Of a DNA stretch of 64,000 nucleotides, positions 1-10,444 are shown in pieces; position 1 is the stretch's first letter, and each line of letters starts with the position of its first letter. The notes under the pieces were generated by a model. It had not been told where the DNA came from. It made no database searches and was given only the letters and a program-made list of their open reading frames with translations. Origin of the DNA: Corythucha ciliata (taxonomy: Eukaryota; Arthropoda; Insecta; Hemiptera; Tingidae); assembly GCA_038030265.1 (NCBI GenBank), contig CM075939.1:25153253-25217252 (forward strand), written 5' to 3'. Position numbers and translations under genes: made by a program.

Positions 1-1
1 C

Positions 2-574
2 AGCTCATTCAAAGCTGCCAAGGGTCGCCACTCCAACGCGTATCAAACCACCGGTTGGCGACCGAACTGCGAATTTAAATTGGACGACGTCACCTCAGTG
101 ACTAATTTCACCGTCGAACTTAAATCACAACAGGAATGCAATCAGGAGATTTGTTTCAGATCGTTCATTAATAACGTCAAGTGTACCATAACGCGGTATA
201 CATTGTGCGCTGACGACGGACCTCGTGGTCCACTGGAGCCGGGGCGTTTGAACGATTCGTGCTACGGAGACATCGGCGCTCCACTTGTGCTCAACGGTGT
301 CGTCTATGGAATATCGTCGTCTCCAGTTTCTTGTTACAAGAGTGAACCCATGACGTTCACTAGAGTCGATTTTTTTGAGAGATGGATAAAGTCAATGGCT
401 GCTAATAAGGGAACGATAATGTGCGTGACTTTATTTTATTTATTTTCAAATATACTTATCTCCTTCCTTTGGATTTGCTTTAGAACGACCGTAGGCTTTT
501 TACACTCTCAACAGCTCTCTGCCGTAAAGGTATCGCCTGCAAGACACAGAATAAGAGCTGTGGAAGACAAATAG
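2..574 (+). CDS. 3' end of a trypsin-fold serine protease homologue, probably catalytically dead and membrane-anchored
   Basis: The frame is open to the left window edge, so this is a partial gene or a last exon; an AG at 2-3 could be a splice acceptor. The visible 190 residues match the C-terminal half of an S1 (trypsin/chymotrypsin) domain. At 254-283 the frame reads NDSCYGDIGAP, where family members have DSCxGDSGGP. The pocket Asp (chymotrypsin 189) and the disulphide Cys 191 are kept, but catalytic Ser195 is Ile (codon 272-274) and Gly197 is Ala. The usual end of the domain follows (VxYGISSS, then FTRVDFFERWI). About 20 residues later comes a hydrophobic segment at about 420-485, consistent with a C-terminal transmembrane helix and a short basic tail. 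Such proteins usually act as non-enzymatic binding or regulatory partners; that role is inferred. The His and Asp of the triad lie outside the window. Confidence 0.72.
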   Translation, partial: SSFKAAKGRHSNAYQTTGWRPNCEFKLDDVTSVTNFTVELKSQQECNQEICFRSFINNVKCTITRYTLCADDGPRGPLEPGRLNDSCYGDIGAPLVLNGVVYGISSSPVSCYKSEPMTFTRVDFFERWIKSMAANKGTIMCVTLFYLFSNILISFLWICFRTTVGFLHSQQLSAVKVSPARHRIRAVEDK

Positions 575-1465
575 TCCCAACCACCGGCATCATTCATTTA
601 AGACACATCTGTGTCTAACTGCAATTTCTCCCGATATTTACGGTGACCAAATTGTTTCCTTTGGAAAGAAGAACTCTGGTCTTTGGAAGAATCCATGAGA
701 AGAATGCCACCACCATGAGGTCCTGCTTCACACAGGAAGCTAATCCGAAATACCTGAACCGGTCCTTACCCTTTTCATTCCGGTTGACTCCGGCGAAGTC
801 CCTTCCGGGTAAACCCAAAAACCAAATGCATAGCATAAGTTCCTAGCACTGAATTAACACATTTTCATTCTGGCCGGGTCTGTTGCAAAATTACCAGTTT
901 TGCGGGGCAAACAAGCAAGATTTGACCAATTACACGTTCGACATTTGTCGATTAATAATGTCATGGAAGTTTCAATGGAAATTAAACTTAACTTAGGTTG
1001 GGCCCAAACAACCTTGACACGCGCTTGTTGAGAGAACTGTAACTTTGACAGTTTACAGGCCTATGTGTGAGTTCCTGGCGATGAACTATTCGTCTCGAAG
1101 ATGGAAGGGTCCAGTTTTAAGGGCTAAATTACCTCAGTTTACCGCCTTTTGGCTGGCGCGGATCTTTGATTTTACCCGGCGGATATTCTGCCACGGTCTG
1201 ATATTCTGCTGATGTCTGATACTCTCGGATATTCTGCTGAAACGGTCGTCGTCGTCGTCGTCACTATGGCTTCGAATCGCGATCCTTTGAACAGAGCGCG
1301 GCACGCCGAACGATTTTCCATACGGTCAAAATGCGGCCTGTACGAATCCGAAAATGATGAGGTCGCGGTAGCGTATAAAGGTGGGTTTACACGGAGCGAA
1401 ACAGCCTCCAGGCGCGGATCCAGAGTTTTTCTGAGGGGGGGAGGGGCACAAAAAGTTTCTTGATC
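575..1465. other. Intergenic stretch without recognisable gene
   Basis: I see no coding signal in this stretch. It holds a (GTC)n microsatellite at about 1245-1263 and, just before it, three loose copies of GATATTCTGC between 1185 and 1240. No TATA box or polyadenylation signal could be assigned with confidence. Confidence 0.5.
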
Positions 1466-1645
1466 TGGCCGACGTGTTTTCTCAATTTCAGCCGCAATCG
1501 AACCATTTTACTAAATTTATCCTTGAATAAGTCTCCTCGTCTTACTTCGGCGGCTTTTCTTACTTTTGGTTTGCACTATTTATTTATTTCCATCGTAAAA
1601 CGAGGAATTGGTGCGCTTTCTCAATTTTAGCCGCCAAAGAACTCT
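1466..1645 (-). repeat. Short patch of the 'AATTGAG' satellite (family A)
   Basis: Two diverged units read TTCTCAATTTYAGCCGC, at about 1476 and 1618. They match the reverse orientation of the roughly 30-bp satellite that forms long arrays at 19.0-20.0, 30.8-31.5, 35.4-38.2, 44.5-44.8 and 47.6-48.0 kb. Confidence 0.45.
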
Positions 1646-3785
1646 TTTCTTAATATAACCACGAAGTTGAGTGAATCTGAAATCTGAAATAATAAATCTG
1701 AACTCAACAGTTGCCTCCGTTGAAGTTTTTCGCCGCCAGCTTGCACATAAGTCGAGGATAACGAGCCTCAACGGGTCACGTTTCACGCTCTTACAATGTT
1801 GGACGAAGATGATTGTATAATTATGTAGAAAGGGTGTACCAGATGACGAACTGCTCTTTGGGGCGGATCACGTGCGGTACTCATCAAAGTGTGAACATTA
1901 CGGCGAAAATGGAGTGGTGCAGGAGTATTGGGGGTGCCCTCGTTGGAGCGAGTGAAGTTTTCGTCATCATATGTATAGGTACTTCAAAAATGTCATCCTG
2001 ACAGCATAACGATTTCATGGGGGTGTACAGGCTCATCGATAAACATTCCGTAAGGGAAGGATTTCAAGAAGAGCAGTATCTGTAATGAGCGAGTGTAACA
2101 GGTCAAATTTTATTGATTATTTTAATATTAAAAGAGATCTTTTTATCGCAGTTATTACTAAGGCGGGATTTCTCGCAAATTTAAATTACAGCGAGATAAT
2201 TTTTTTAGTTTTCTTTAAAGAATATTAACTTATTCAAGCGCGAATTAAACCTAACTCTTTTCATTTTTTTTCGTCCTCCTTAAGCGGTGCCGAATCCCTT
2301 TCTTCCTCCTCCTTTATTGAGTTGCTGGAAAACAAAAGAAACGCTCGATTAGAGTTTTCTACGAGAAAACTGGTGAATTTTGCGTGGGACTGGAATACTC
2401 CCGCCCAATATTAGCACAGGGCCACTCTCAATAATGAGGCCCAGCTCGGAATAGAATGTAAAATCTTAAAAAAACTAGGTACAAATAGATCGCGAAGTAT
2501 GTACAGTAGGTGATGGTGGGGGAGGGGCTTGTTAAGTTCTCCTCGTCAATAGTCTTGTTTGAATAGTGAACCGAAGTCACTTTTGCTGGACTAGCATATT
2601 TTCTCTCTTTTTTTTCTGTTTTGAAATCTCCTTCACCTTGTTTCCTTCAGCCCTACTTGAAATATCTCGATATCCCTTTGAGTGCCCTTGTCAGTGTTTA
2701 CGAAAACCGCTTTTCTAAGCTCTATTTAGCCCAATTCATGAAAGGACTCAGACATGATAATCTGAACATTGACTGAACTAAAAACAAACAAGGTAGCTGA
2801 AAAGTGATTCATCTGAATTTCCTCTAGAAATGACGTCCGTAGCACTTTGAATAAGGAACACCACTCAAATTTAAAACGTAGACTTAAGTTGTTCGTTATA
2901 GTTTGTCTCCAGAAAACGATGAATTCAGCGCATCCTTTGGATAAACCTCGATCTCCGGATTTCTTTAAATTATTGAAGCGTGGAAAACACGGTCCAGCCT
3001 CCAGTGTGGTTCGTTACGCTTCAAAAATTAATTAATGCGAACCTCACCCACACCCACCACACTCCTTGTCATCTTTCCCCAACCGTCTGTGGCCTCTCCA
3101 GCCTGGCCATGCACCCCACATAAATCACTCACCCACCCCACTACTCACTATTCGCAATATCATCTAGTTATTGGGACACCTGAGATATTGATTTAGTGTA
3201 GGGGAATATGAAAAGTTGATGATATTTTAATTCAATAAATGCATTTAACTTGCCTTCGCACTCGGAATTCGTCACCTGGTAAACTGACAGCGGGGCTTCT
3301 GTTACGACGAGCCGGCTGTGGCGTAGTGTCGGCAGTACCAGTTTCGGTTGAGTTCTGGAACACGGAATTGGTGCAAAACATACAATATATGTGGTCTGGA
3401 AACAGGGGCGTAAGGGCATAAGGGTACATGATGCCCGGTACGAGTCTCATTTGATGCCCCCCTCCGCTCACGTAATGAGATACCTTCAACAGTCTATCTA
3501 AGTACTTAAGCTATGACCCTATACTGTTGTCTAATTTATTAATCCTTCCTTTCTATTCCCGATCATAATAGTTCAGTGGTCACAGTGGGGTACTTGGTCA
3601 CAATTCCAAAGTTGATAACATTTTTGGGTGTTATTTCGGATTGCAAAAGATGTTGTTCCCGAGTTTTCCACTTGAACTTCCTTGCGGGAACTTCAGGGGG
3701 CCGTAAAATAATGATTTTTTTCTCGAATTTATGTATTTCCTGTTTTTTTCTGTAACTTGAAAATTCCACGATCTACGGCAACATT
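1646..3785. other. Intergenic stretch, nothing recognised
   Basis: Only short frames occur here and none resembles a protein family. The stretch includes pyrimidine-rich tracts (about 2260-2320 and 3040-3150) but no clear terminal repeats or RNA gene. Confidence 0.45.
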
Positions 3786-3915
3786 GTCCACCAGCTTGAA
3801 ACACCACAAAATAGGCCCAGAAAGGCAGAAACTGACAATTTTGCTTGAATTAAGACCCTGCGAACTGGCAATTTTACTGAAATTAGGACCCGAAAATGTC
3901 AATTCGACAGGTAAT
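3786..3915 (+). repeat. Degenerate tandem repeat (family D, about 30-bp unit)
   Basis: Units of the form 'CTGGCAATTTTACTGAAATT' followed by a variable GACCCG-like linker repeat here. They resume at 5425-5800, on the far side of the LINE-like tails at 4109-5420. The array therefore looks interrupted by those insertions. Confidence 0.5.
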
Positions 3916-4104
3916 CAGCCAGGAATTCACTGGTACCTACTTAGCTCCGAATAATTTTGCGGTAATTTTGCGGTTAAGGCGGTCTCGTGGCCGGCTGGAC
4001 CGCGGGAGAAGCGGCCACTTAAAAAACAGGCCTAAAAAAAAACTTGAAATTTCACAAAAATGAAGAACCGAATCTTGTAATTCTTCTGAAATAGAGACCC
4101 GGAA

Positions 4105-4108
<4 letters not shown>
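3916..4108 (+). repeat. Direct repeat, left copy (about 190 bp)
   Basis: This copy starts with CAGCCAGGAATTCACTGGTA and is repeated almost exactly at 4574-4760. The left copy contains a small internal duplication of TAATTTTGCGGT. Both copies end directly at a long T run. The pair brackets a 465-bp poly(T)-headed segment, like an unusually long target duplication or a tandem duplication of insertion plus flank. Confidence 0.7.
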
Positions 4109-4144
<36 letters not shown>

Positions 4145-4573
4145 CCTCCTCTATCCAAGAGCAGGGGCATGGCACACGCCCCAGGCACGGAATCCTAAGT
4201 GGATTATTGTGCCGCTCTTGGATCGGTTGATCTAGTCTAGAGTCCCTCTCACCGTATGAGGTTGAGGAGGTCCTCAGCTAGTGTCTCGCTGGCCGGAACA
4301 TAAATATCAGGCGTGTGAAGCCCGAAAATGCTGATCCTGCGAAGATAGCTCTCTCCTCTTAATAAGGTTAGAGAGGTCGTCGCTTCTTAGAAGCGATAAG
4401 AGATAATCGCTAACTGGTCCCTTGAGCACGAGAGTGACAAGAATGATGAGCTAGCGCGCGCCGAGTGCGTTGCACTCGAAGAGATAAGCCCCTGCACCGG
4501 GGTGTGTTCTTTAGAACGGCCCACCGAGGGTATGTTTTTTAAAAACTCCCCACGGCGGGTATGCTCCTTAGAG
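4109..4573 (-). mobile_element. 5'-truncated LINE-like 3' tail A (minus strand)
   Basis: A run of about 36 T (4109-4144) is the plus-strand view of a minus-strand poly(A) tail. It is followed by sequence whose first 27 bases (CCTCCTCTATCCAAGAGCAG and onward) recur after the second T run at 4791. No reverse-transcriptase frame is present, so only the 3' untranslated end remains. The family is not identified. Confidence 0.5.
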
Positions 4574-4756
4574 CAGCCAGGAATTCACTGGTACCTACTT
4601 AGCTCCGAATGATGTAATTTTGCGGTTAAGGCGGTCTCGTGGCCGGCTGGACCGCGGGAGAAGCGGCCACTTAAAAAACAGGCCTAAAAAAAAACTTGAA
4701 ATTTCACAAAAATGAAGAACCGAATCTTGTAATTCTTCTGAAATAGAGACCCGGAA

Positions 4757-4760
<4 letters not shown>
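4574..4760 (+). repeat. Direct repeat, right copy
   Basis: Near-identical to 3916-4108 apart from a few changes around TCCGAATGATG. It is followed immediately by the second poly(T) tract. Confidence 0.7.
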
Positions 4761-4790
<30 letters not shown>

Positions 4791-5420
4791 CCTCCACTAT
4801 CCAAGAGCAGGGGCATGTACGTACCCTCCACAGGTACGCCCCTGGTCCCATTAATGTCGTGTTTGACCTCGGTGGTCTCCATGGACGGAGCAGCCGGTGA
4901 CTGCGGCGTTCACGGAAGGTTCTCTGAGCCCCTTCCGAGTTCTTCATATAAACTTCTGGGTGAGCCCTTGAAGGTCCTGCCAGAAGCCAGGGTAATATAA
5001 GTCCACCGCCGGCAGAGCCCTGCATGCCGTAAAGCGCCGAGGCCTGCGGTAAGCCTATTACACCAGGGGATCGGCCGGTGCCCTGGGGGTCCGTTCAAAG
5101 CACACTTTGCCCCCTGTGCCATGCAGACCTTAGGTACGGACCAAACACCTTGTCTTGGGGGGGGGGGGAGGAATAGCTGGAGGAGGTAGGAGACGCCACC
5201 CCCTTCTGTCCCGGACTCAGGACAGCCCCTAACCCGTTGTTTGTCCACGGGGTCGTCTTCGGCCCCCATGTCCAATGGGTGTGTCCGATAACGGACTCCC
5301 CACCGCACACGGTGCGCCTTATTCCGACCCAACCCACCATCGCACCGTATCGGGGAGTAGGTCGACCCAATGGTGGGGTCCCCCATCCGCAACCCGGGGG
5401 ACGCGCCCGATAACCTCCTG
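4761..5420 (-). mobile_element. 5'-truncated LINE-like 3' tail B (minus strand)
   Basis: A run of 30 T (4761-4790) heads about 630 bases that share only the terminal 27 or so bases with tail A and then diverge. The interior is GC-rich with G9-10 and C-rich tracts. Frames across it on the minus strand give proline/glycine-rich peptides with no known domain, so I treat them as non-coding. The right edge is approximate: family D satellite resumes at about 5425. Confidence 0.45.
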
Positions 5421-5424
5421 TTTC

Positions 5425-5800
5425 GTTGAAATTAAACGCCGAAACTGGCAATTTCACTGAAATTAAACTCAGAAACATGCGTATCCGCAGGAATCGCCAT
5501 GGATGGATGGCCGTGGAACTTCCAATTTCTTGAGTATTCCGCAGGCTCTAGGTTCCAAAAAGGCCCTGAAACTTTAAATTTATCTTGCAATTGTGCACAA
5601 ATTACGACTCGAAAAGGAACTCGAAAATATTCGTCTCAAAATGTTGCAATTGCTCGGCTTTTCGTCAGGGTATGGGAGCAGTCGGGGCCGGCTGGTCGAC
5701 CGAAGAAAAAATAGGTCCCAAAACTTGCAATTCAGCTCAGATTTGACCTGAAACTTGAAATTTTGTGAAAATTTCGCCTTGAATCATCCGAATTCGCAGA
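5425..5800 (+). repeat. Degenerate tandem repeat (family D, right part)
   Basis: Units such as 'AACTGGCAATTTCACTGAAA' recur with heavy decay, as they do left of the LINE-like tails at 3786-3915. Confidence 0.45.
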
Positions 5801-5806
5801 TTTTGC

Positions 5807-5883
5807 CTCTCAAATGTTTCGCAATTGACAGAATGCTGGTCTGTAAATCCAGAGGTTTGCGGATTCAAATCCCGCCGGGGAGC
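5807..5883 (+). tRNA. Degenerate tRNA-Tyr-like sequence (probable pseudogene or SINE head)
   Basis: A cloverleaf can be drawn. The D arm lies at about 5816-5833. The anticodon arm CTGGT-CTGTAAA-TCCAG has loop anticodon GTA (Tyr). The T arm GCGGA-TTCAAAT-CCCGC has the standard TTCRANY loop. The acceptor stem pairs only partly (about 5 of 7), the D stem has a mismatch, and there is no intron after the anticodon although eukaryotic tRNA-Tyr genes usually have one. It is therefore more likely a decayed copy or a tRNA-derived repeat than an active gene. Confidence 0.35.
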
Positions 5884-6500
5884 CTATTTTTTCTCGGAAC
5901 TGGAATTATGTGGGGCTATATGCCCTTCCTTCGTTGTCCGAAAAATAATTTTTGTTTAATTTATTTAATTTAACCGGTGACAATATATTCCCCTTCGATG
6001 TCATGCTTATTTCGTTTCTATGTATAGAGGAACAGCATAGCGGGAACTTGACTTCTCCCCATGATTACTGAATAGTATTTCTGAACGATAGTCTCGTAAA
6101 GCACCAAAAATAAATAACCTAGAGACCTCTGGACCTTGCGAGAACCATGTAAGTGCCGATAACGATCCGAACCGAATGAAACCCAGCGCCAGCGCTCTCT
6201 CATTCGATTAGTTGCAACTTCTCTTCCCTCTACTTTCTTCCCCGAATTGGTTGTTCCACTGTTTACCAAAGATAAGAGTTATTATCAAACCGAAGTTCCA
6301 TGGAAGGGGAAAGGAAAAATAGCTGGAGGGGCTGATCACAGGAGGGCGAGGTCCACGTTTAACTTGACGGGCTATAGCGTAAAAATCCCGTCAATCGCGG
6401 TATCTATGGCGTTATAACATTATTTGTGATAAAGCGTCCTTAGTTACCGCTTTCGTTACTTTCTAACGCTAGCTCATGGTTGACCCCCAAGGCCTTTAGT
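5884..6500. other. Intergenic stretch, nothing recognised
   Basis: No supported gene, clear terminal repeats or array were seen between the tRNA-like sequence and the inverted-repeat element that follows. Confidence 0.4.
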
Positions 6501-6502
6501 TA

Positions 6503-6745
6503 AGGCACTATAAAACCCGAGTACTGCAACACGAAAATCGGCGCCATACTTGGTCCCTCATATGATTATAATTGTCACCTGATATCATTGACAAGTAGGA
6601 TATTTTTATTTATTTCGACCGCATTCCGCGTTTGTTTGCTGCTACGATGACAATTTTTTCATTCATGATATTATGTTTACCCTAACGACTGAGGGACCAA
6701 ATATGGCGCTGAAATCCGTGTTGCAGTACCTGTGTTTTAAAGGTT
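6503..6745. mobile_element. Palindromic MITE-like element
   Basis: Left arm 'GAGTACTGCAACACG' with 'GGCGCCATACTTGGTCCCTCA' nearby is mirrored on the right by 'TGAGGGACCAAATATGGCGC' and 'CGTGTTGCAGTACC'. The arms are about 45 bp or more around an A+T-rich centre of about 130 bp with no coding frame. Exact ends are approximate. Confidence 0.6.
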
Positions 6746-6753
6746 CTCTACTT

Positions 6754-7172
6754 TAGTTAGAGTTGTCGGGAAAAACCAAGGTGACTAAACTTTACTATAG
6801 GTGCCGCAGATTTCCCTTTGCCCATCAGGAGGGAGGGGTGGGGAATGACGTCACCAGCAGTCCTTTACTCCCGATTGCTCACCCTGGAGCAGCAGAGCAA
6901 GTTAATTTTGAAATTGAAGTTTATGAATTCTCAAAAATCATAACCCAATAACAATTAATAATGTACTGGGTCCAGCGCAAAGGCGGTTGGGACTGCTCGT
7001 GACGTAGGTGAAGGACAGTAATGGCCGAAGATCTGCGGCACCTATAGAAAGTTTAGTCACCTTGGGAAAAACTAAAACTCACGTGAGGTGGTTGCTATGG
7101 CGAGATAGTATTATTTCTGATGTAACGTCCTTGGATGCCGCTTGCGGGATTTTTTCCCGACACCTCTAACTA
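6754..7172. mobile_element. Small TIR element, split by a later MITE
   Basis: The ends are TAGTTAGAGTTGTCGGGAAA at 6754 and its mirror TTTCCCGACACCTCTAACTA ending at 7172. After subtracting the 288-bp MITE and its duplicated 8 bp, about 123 bp remain. The right part (about 7085-7160) matches the right half of the inverted pair at 15645-15906 (GGTTGCTATG, CGTCCTTGGAT, CTTGCGGGATTTTTTCCCGA), so they belong to one family. Confidence 0.6.
6777..7064 (+). mobile_element. hAT-like (8-bp TSD) MITE, copy 1
   Basis: This is a 288-bp element with about 32-bp terminal inverted repeats starting CAAGGTGACTAAA, then CTATAGGTGCCGCAGAT. It is flanked by a perfect 8-bp duplication GGAAAAAC (6769-6776 and 7065-7072). 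An 8-bp target duplication is typical of hAT and P superfamilies. There is no coding capacity. A second, inverted copy lies at 10164-10444. Confidence 0.85.
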
Positions 7173-8224
7173 GGAAATAGGCAGTCGTTTAAAACAGCTG
7201 ATTTACTAACATATTAAAATAAGTAGGAGAGAGACAAAGGTTGTGAATGTTGGCGAGAGGCGGGCGGATATTGCATAGAATTACGAAGAGAATGCGATGA
7301 CATGCATGGTTTGTAACAGTCCAATTTTACCGTCTGGCAATTGGACTGGAAGCGCAATAATACATCCACTTCTCCGCCCCACTCCATGGTAGAGGCATTG
7401 ATTGATCACCCTGGAAAGTCTAATGAAGTAATGAATGTTAGCAATGCAGGGGGACGGAGTTTCCCCGTGAATGAATATAAATACTATCATGGGAAATCCG
7501 CGCGAGGGACGCTTTGTTACCCTGCTTGGCAGCCCATACTCCCTTTATTGGTAGTCATGGATTTGCAATTTGCTTCATTATAAACTTACTAATCTCATCG
7601 AACTGACTTGGCGCGCTATATATACGATTTCCGCTCGATATTGGAGACCATGAATTTCATTAAACTATTTTCTGGTGATGTTAACATCGTTCAAAAAATC
7701 TTTTTGGCCATATTGATAACAAGCTAGGCTAGAACAGGGGAAATAGTACGCCGTCCATGCTATAAAATACTGCATTTTAGTGAGGAAAGCACCAAAGTGC
7801 ATAAATGTTCTATGAACCAATTAGAAAGATTTGAGCCGCGATTCCATCAACGTTTCCAGCTGGGGGCGGCACAGGGGGGGCAGGGAGGTACTTAGGGGAA
7901 TAAATTATTTTCAAATGAATCTTGCATTTTCTGGGTTTTAAAAACTCAAATCCTATCACAAGAGTATGTTGAACAAAGTTTGTCCCGCACATTTTCTTCT
8001 TATTCTTATTCTTCAGCCTGCCGCCGTGCTTGCCGCCCCGGAAGCGATTTCTCTCGAAGTACTCAACCGAAATTCATGAAATTTGGAAAATTGCCTGATA
8101 CTTGGCGTGTAATGAACTATACATATACTGTAGGCGGACGGCCAATCGCCATGAGATAGGTCTACAAAAAAAACCCCTAATAAGGAAATTTATTGTGAAA
8201 TATTGGAAATAAAGGCAATTATTA

Positions 8225-8282
<58 letters not shown>

Positions 8283-9000
8283 ATATACTGTAGACGAATT
8301 GATCTGACCACTCTGCTGAGAGGTTGGACCCTAAAATCAAGAAAAACGAACTGCTCATTAGTGGTTCCTTTCATTGGAAAACAGTGTTAGGGGAAGGGTA
8401 TCAAACAGTGTGCACCAACCTTTTTCCTGTTCCTTTAGGTGTCTGGGCCAAATCCTAATTTAACTGTTCCATACCTACGTTTATCTTGCTAACGGTTTGA
8501 AATGGTCATAAAACCATGAGATAATAAAAAGTAGAGAATTCTGAGAGCTTTAATTTTGTATGTGCATAAATGTTTTGAAAGACCAGCCCCCACTAAGATA
8601 TAGGCAGAAAACCATAAATAAGAACCTTTGGCCCTTCCCCCTCCCATCTTACGCCAACCCTACGTTCAAGGACTTTTAGTATTTTATACCACTAAGCATC
8701 CCAAACAACGTGGCATAGTCGGTTGTTGTTCGTTTTGACTTTCCACCTAGATCTCTCGTATCTGGATTCTGAGATCTAGAGGTAAAGCGAATGAGATTTG
8801 TAGATTTTTGTTGATATACTTTGAACATAATGGTTTCTTTGTCTTTTAGGTTGAAAATGACTCATTGTCGAAACCAGTCCCTTTTTTCTAAAATAAAACT
8901 TTTTGTGACGGGAACTTCCGAATTCTAACGAGTTTTAAGTATTTGACACACCGTCACTCCTCCGGCCAACCCTCAACTTGTGTTTTGTTGGATTCCACCT
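7173..9000. other. Intergenic stretch with a microsatellite only
   Basis: Apart from the (ATT)n tract at 8217-8281 nothing recognisable was found. The motif ACATATACTGTAG occurs at 8120 and directly after the microsatellite at 8281, so the tract may sit in a small duplication. Confidence 0.4.
8217..8281 (+). repeat. (ATT)n microsatellite
   Basis: About 20 near-perfect ATT units occur here. A poly-Asn frame on the minus strand arises only from this repeat. Confidence 0.95.
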
Positions 9001-9002
9001 AG

Positions 9003-9085
9003 AATCATTCATTGACTGGGCTATAAATAAACCTTAAAAAATAGATTTATGAATAAGTTCTGACCCATGAAACTTCCTCATTGCT
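9003..9085 (+). repeat. Partial copy of dispersed repeat family G
   Basis: The segment ATAAATAAACCTTAAAAAAT ... AATAAGTTCTGACCCATGAA matches the right ends of the longer copies at about 12430-12850 and 21865-22375. Confidence 0.6.
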
Positions 9086-10163
9086 GGTGATAATCGGATT
9101 GAAAGGTAAAATAATGCCTTATTGAAAGAGCATAATATTCTCCCGAAGTTTCCGGATAAATTATTGCTTGGTCAAGACGGTTTTATTATTCGCAACGTTT
9201 TATTATTTATTATTCGTTTTATCACTTCTCTTTCTTACAATTCAGAACACGGCATACTTATTGCTACAAATTACTGAAATCATGGTGGCTTTTAGCTCAT
9301 ATACTCATGGCCACAAAATCGTTAAAACATGGCCAATGACTTTCTGCTGGATGTTACTTAGAGCTGGTGGAAGGTGGAGCGATGCCCTACCTTACGTTTT
9401 TTCAAGCAAACGCAACGCAACCGGATTGAAAAAGCGGAATGTGTAAACTTACCCTAAAAAACCACGAATGTGGTTTTAAATTAAGCCACCCGGCAAAATT
9501 GGACTTTTTAGGCCAATTTTGGGTGTTTTAGTGGGCGACATCCGAGAAATTGGTTTGTTAGTGATCCAGACCTCCAAATATTTTGACGAAACAAAATGTG
9601 GTGACCATTCTCATCCAGCGATTTTGTGGAGGTTGAGTTCTAACATTCTAACAACAAAATGTGGTGACCCTGTTGGATTTTAACATTTGATGGTTTTTGA
9701 GGGTGGGTATAACTGCCCCGCTAAGTCTGCGCATTGTGAGTCTAGGTGAGAGGAACTGCCCACCCCTGCCCTCTCCCTCTCACCACGCCCATGCACACGA
9801 AAAAACTCACAATGCGTTTCAATTTCGAGCTGGTCAGTTTCTAATCAATGCTATAAGAAATTAGTTCATATTGCTAGGTACTTGGCGATTATGGACACAA
9901 TCATAATGTCTGGCCAAGCCTACTCGGCTTACACTTTCTCGCCTTATTTCTCCACCAATCCTGGTTTTTAAAGATTCGTTTTAATCTCCAGGGGGTTTAT
10001 TCTGTGAATTTCAAATTTTACGTGTCGTAAAATGGAAGAAGGGCGAGGGTAGATACCTCGTTGCCTGGTTGCATGGTTTTTACGATACCTATACGTCCGG
10101 GAAGTTTCGACTCATAATAAACCTTATCACTTTATCATCAACCCCTAGGACAGTTTGACATCG
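9086..10163. other. Intergenic stretch, nothing recognised
   Basis: Short frames only. A duplicated phrase, 'ACAAAATGTGGTGACC', occurs at about 9592 and 9653. Confidence 0.35.
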
Positions 10164-10444
10164 CAAGGTGACTAAATTTTCTATAGGTGCCGCAGATCAC
10201 TGTCCTTCACCTACGTCACGAGCAGTCCCAACCGCCATTGCGCTGGACCCAGTACATTATTAATTGTTATTGTGTTGGGATTTGTGAGAATTCATAAACT
10301 TTAATTTCAAAATTAGCTTGCTCTGCTGCTGCTCTAGGGTGAGCAATCGGTAGTAAAGGACTGCTGGTGACGTCAGTCCCCACCCCTCCCGACTGATGGG
10401 CTGGGGGAAATTTGCGGCACCTATAAAAGAGTTTAGTCACCTTG
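10164..10444 (-). mobile_element. hAT-like (8-bp TSD) MITE, copy 2, inverted relative to copy 1
   Basis: This 281-bp copy of the family at 6777-7064 is in opposite orientation and has the same CAAGGTGACTAAA ends. GTTTGACAT is present on both sides (10153-10161 and 10445-10453), with two extra bases at the left junction, so the target duplication is recognisable but slightly altered. Confidence 0.82.

Noticed and set aside
3937..4188. Minus-strand frame with a poly-Lys run (and its twin at 4595-4882)
   Set aside because: The Lys run is the LINE-like poly(A) tail. The frames are duplicated non-coding repeat, not a gene.
4910..5478. Overlapping minus-strand frames of 127-160 codons, Gly/Pro/Arg-rich
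   Set aside because: They lie in the untranslated tail of LINE-like fragment B, overlap one another in different frames, and contain no known domain.
8074..8358. Poly-Asn protein frame
   Set aside because: Produced by the (ATT)n microsatellite.
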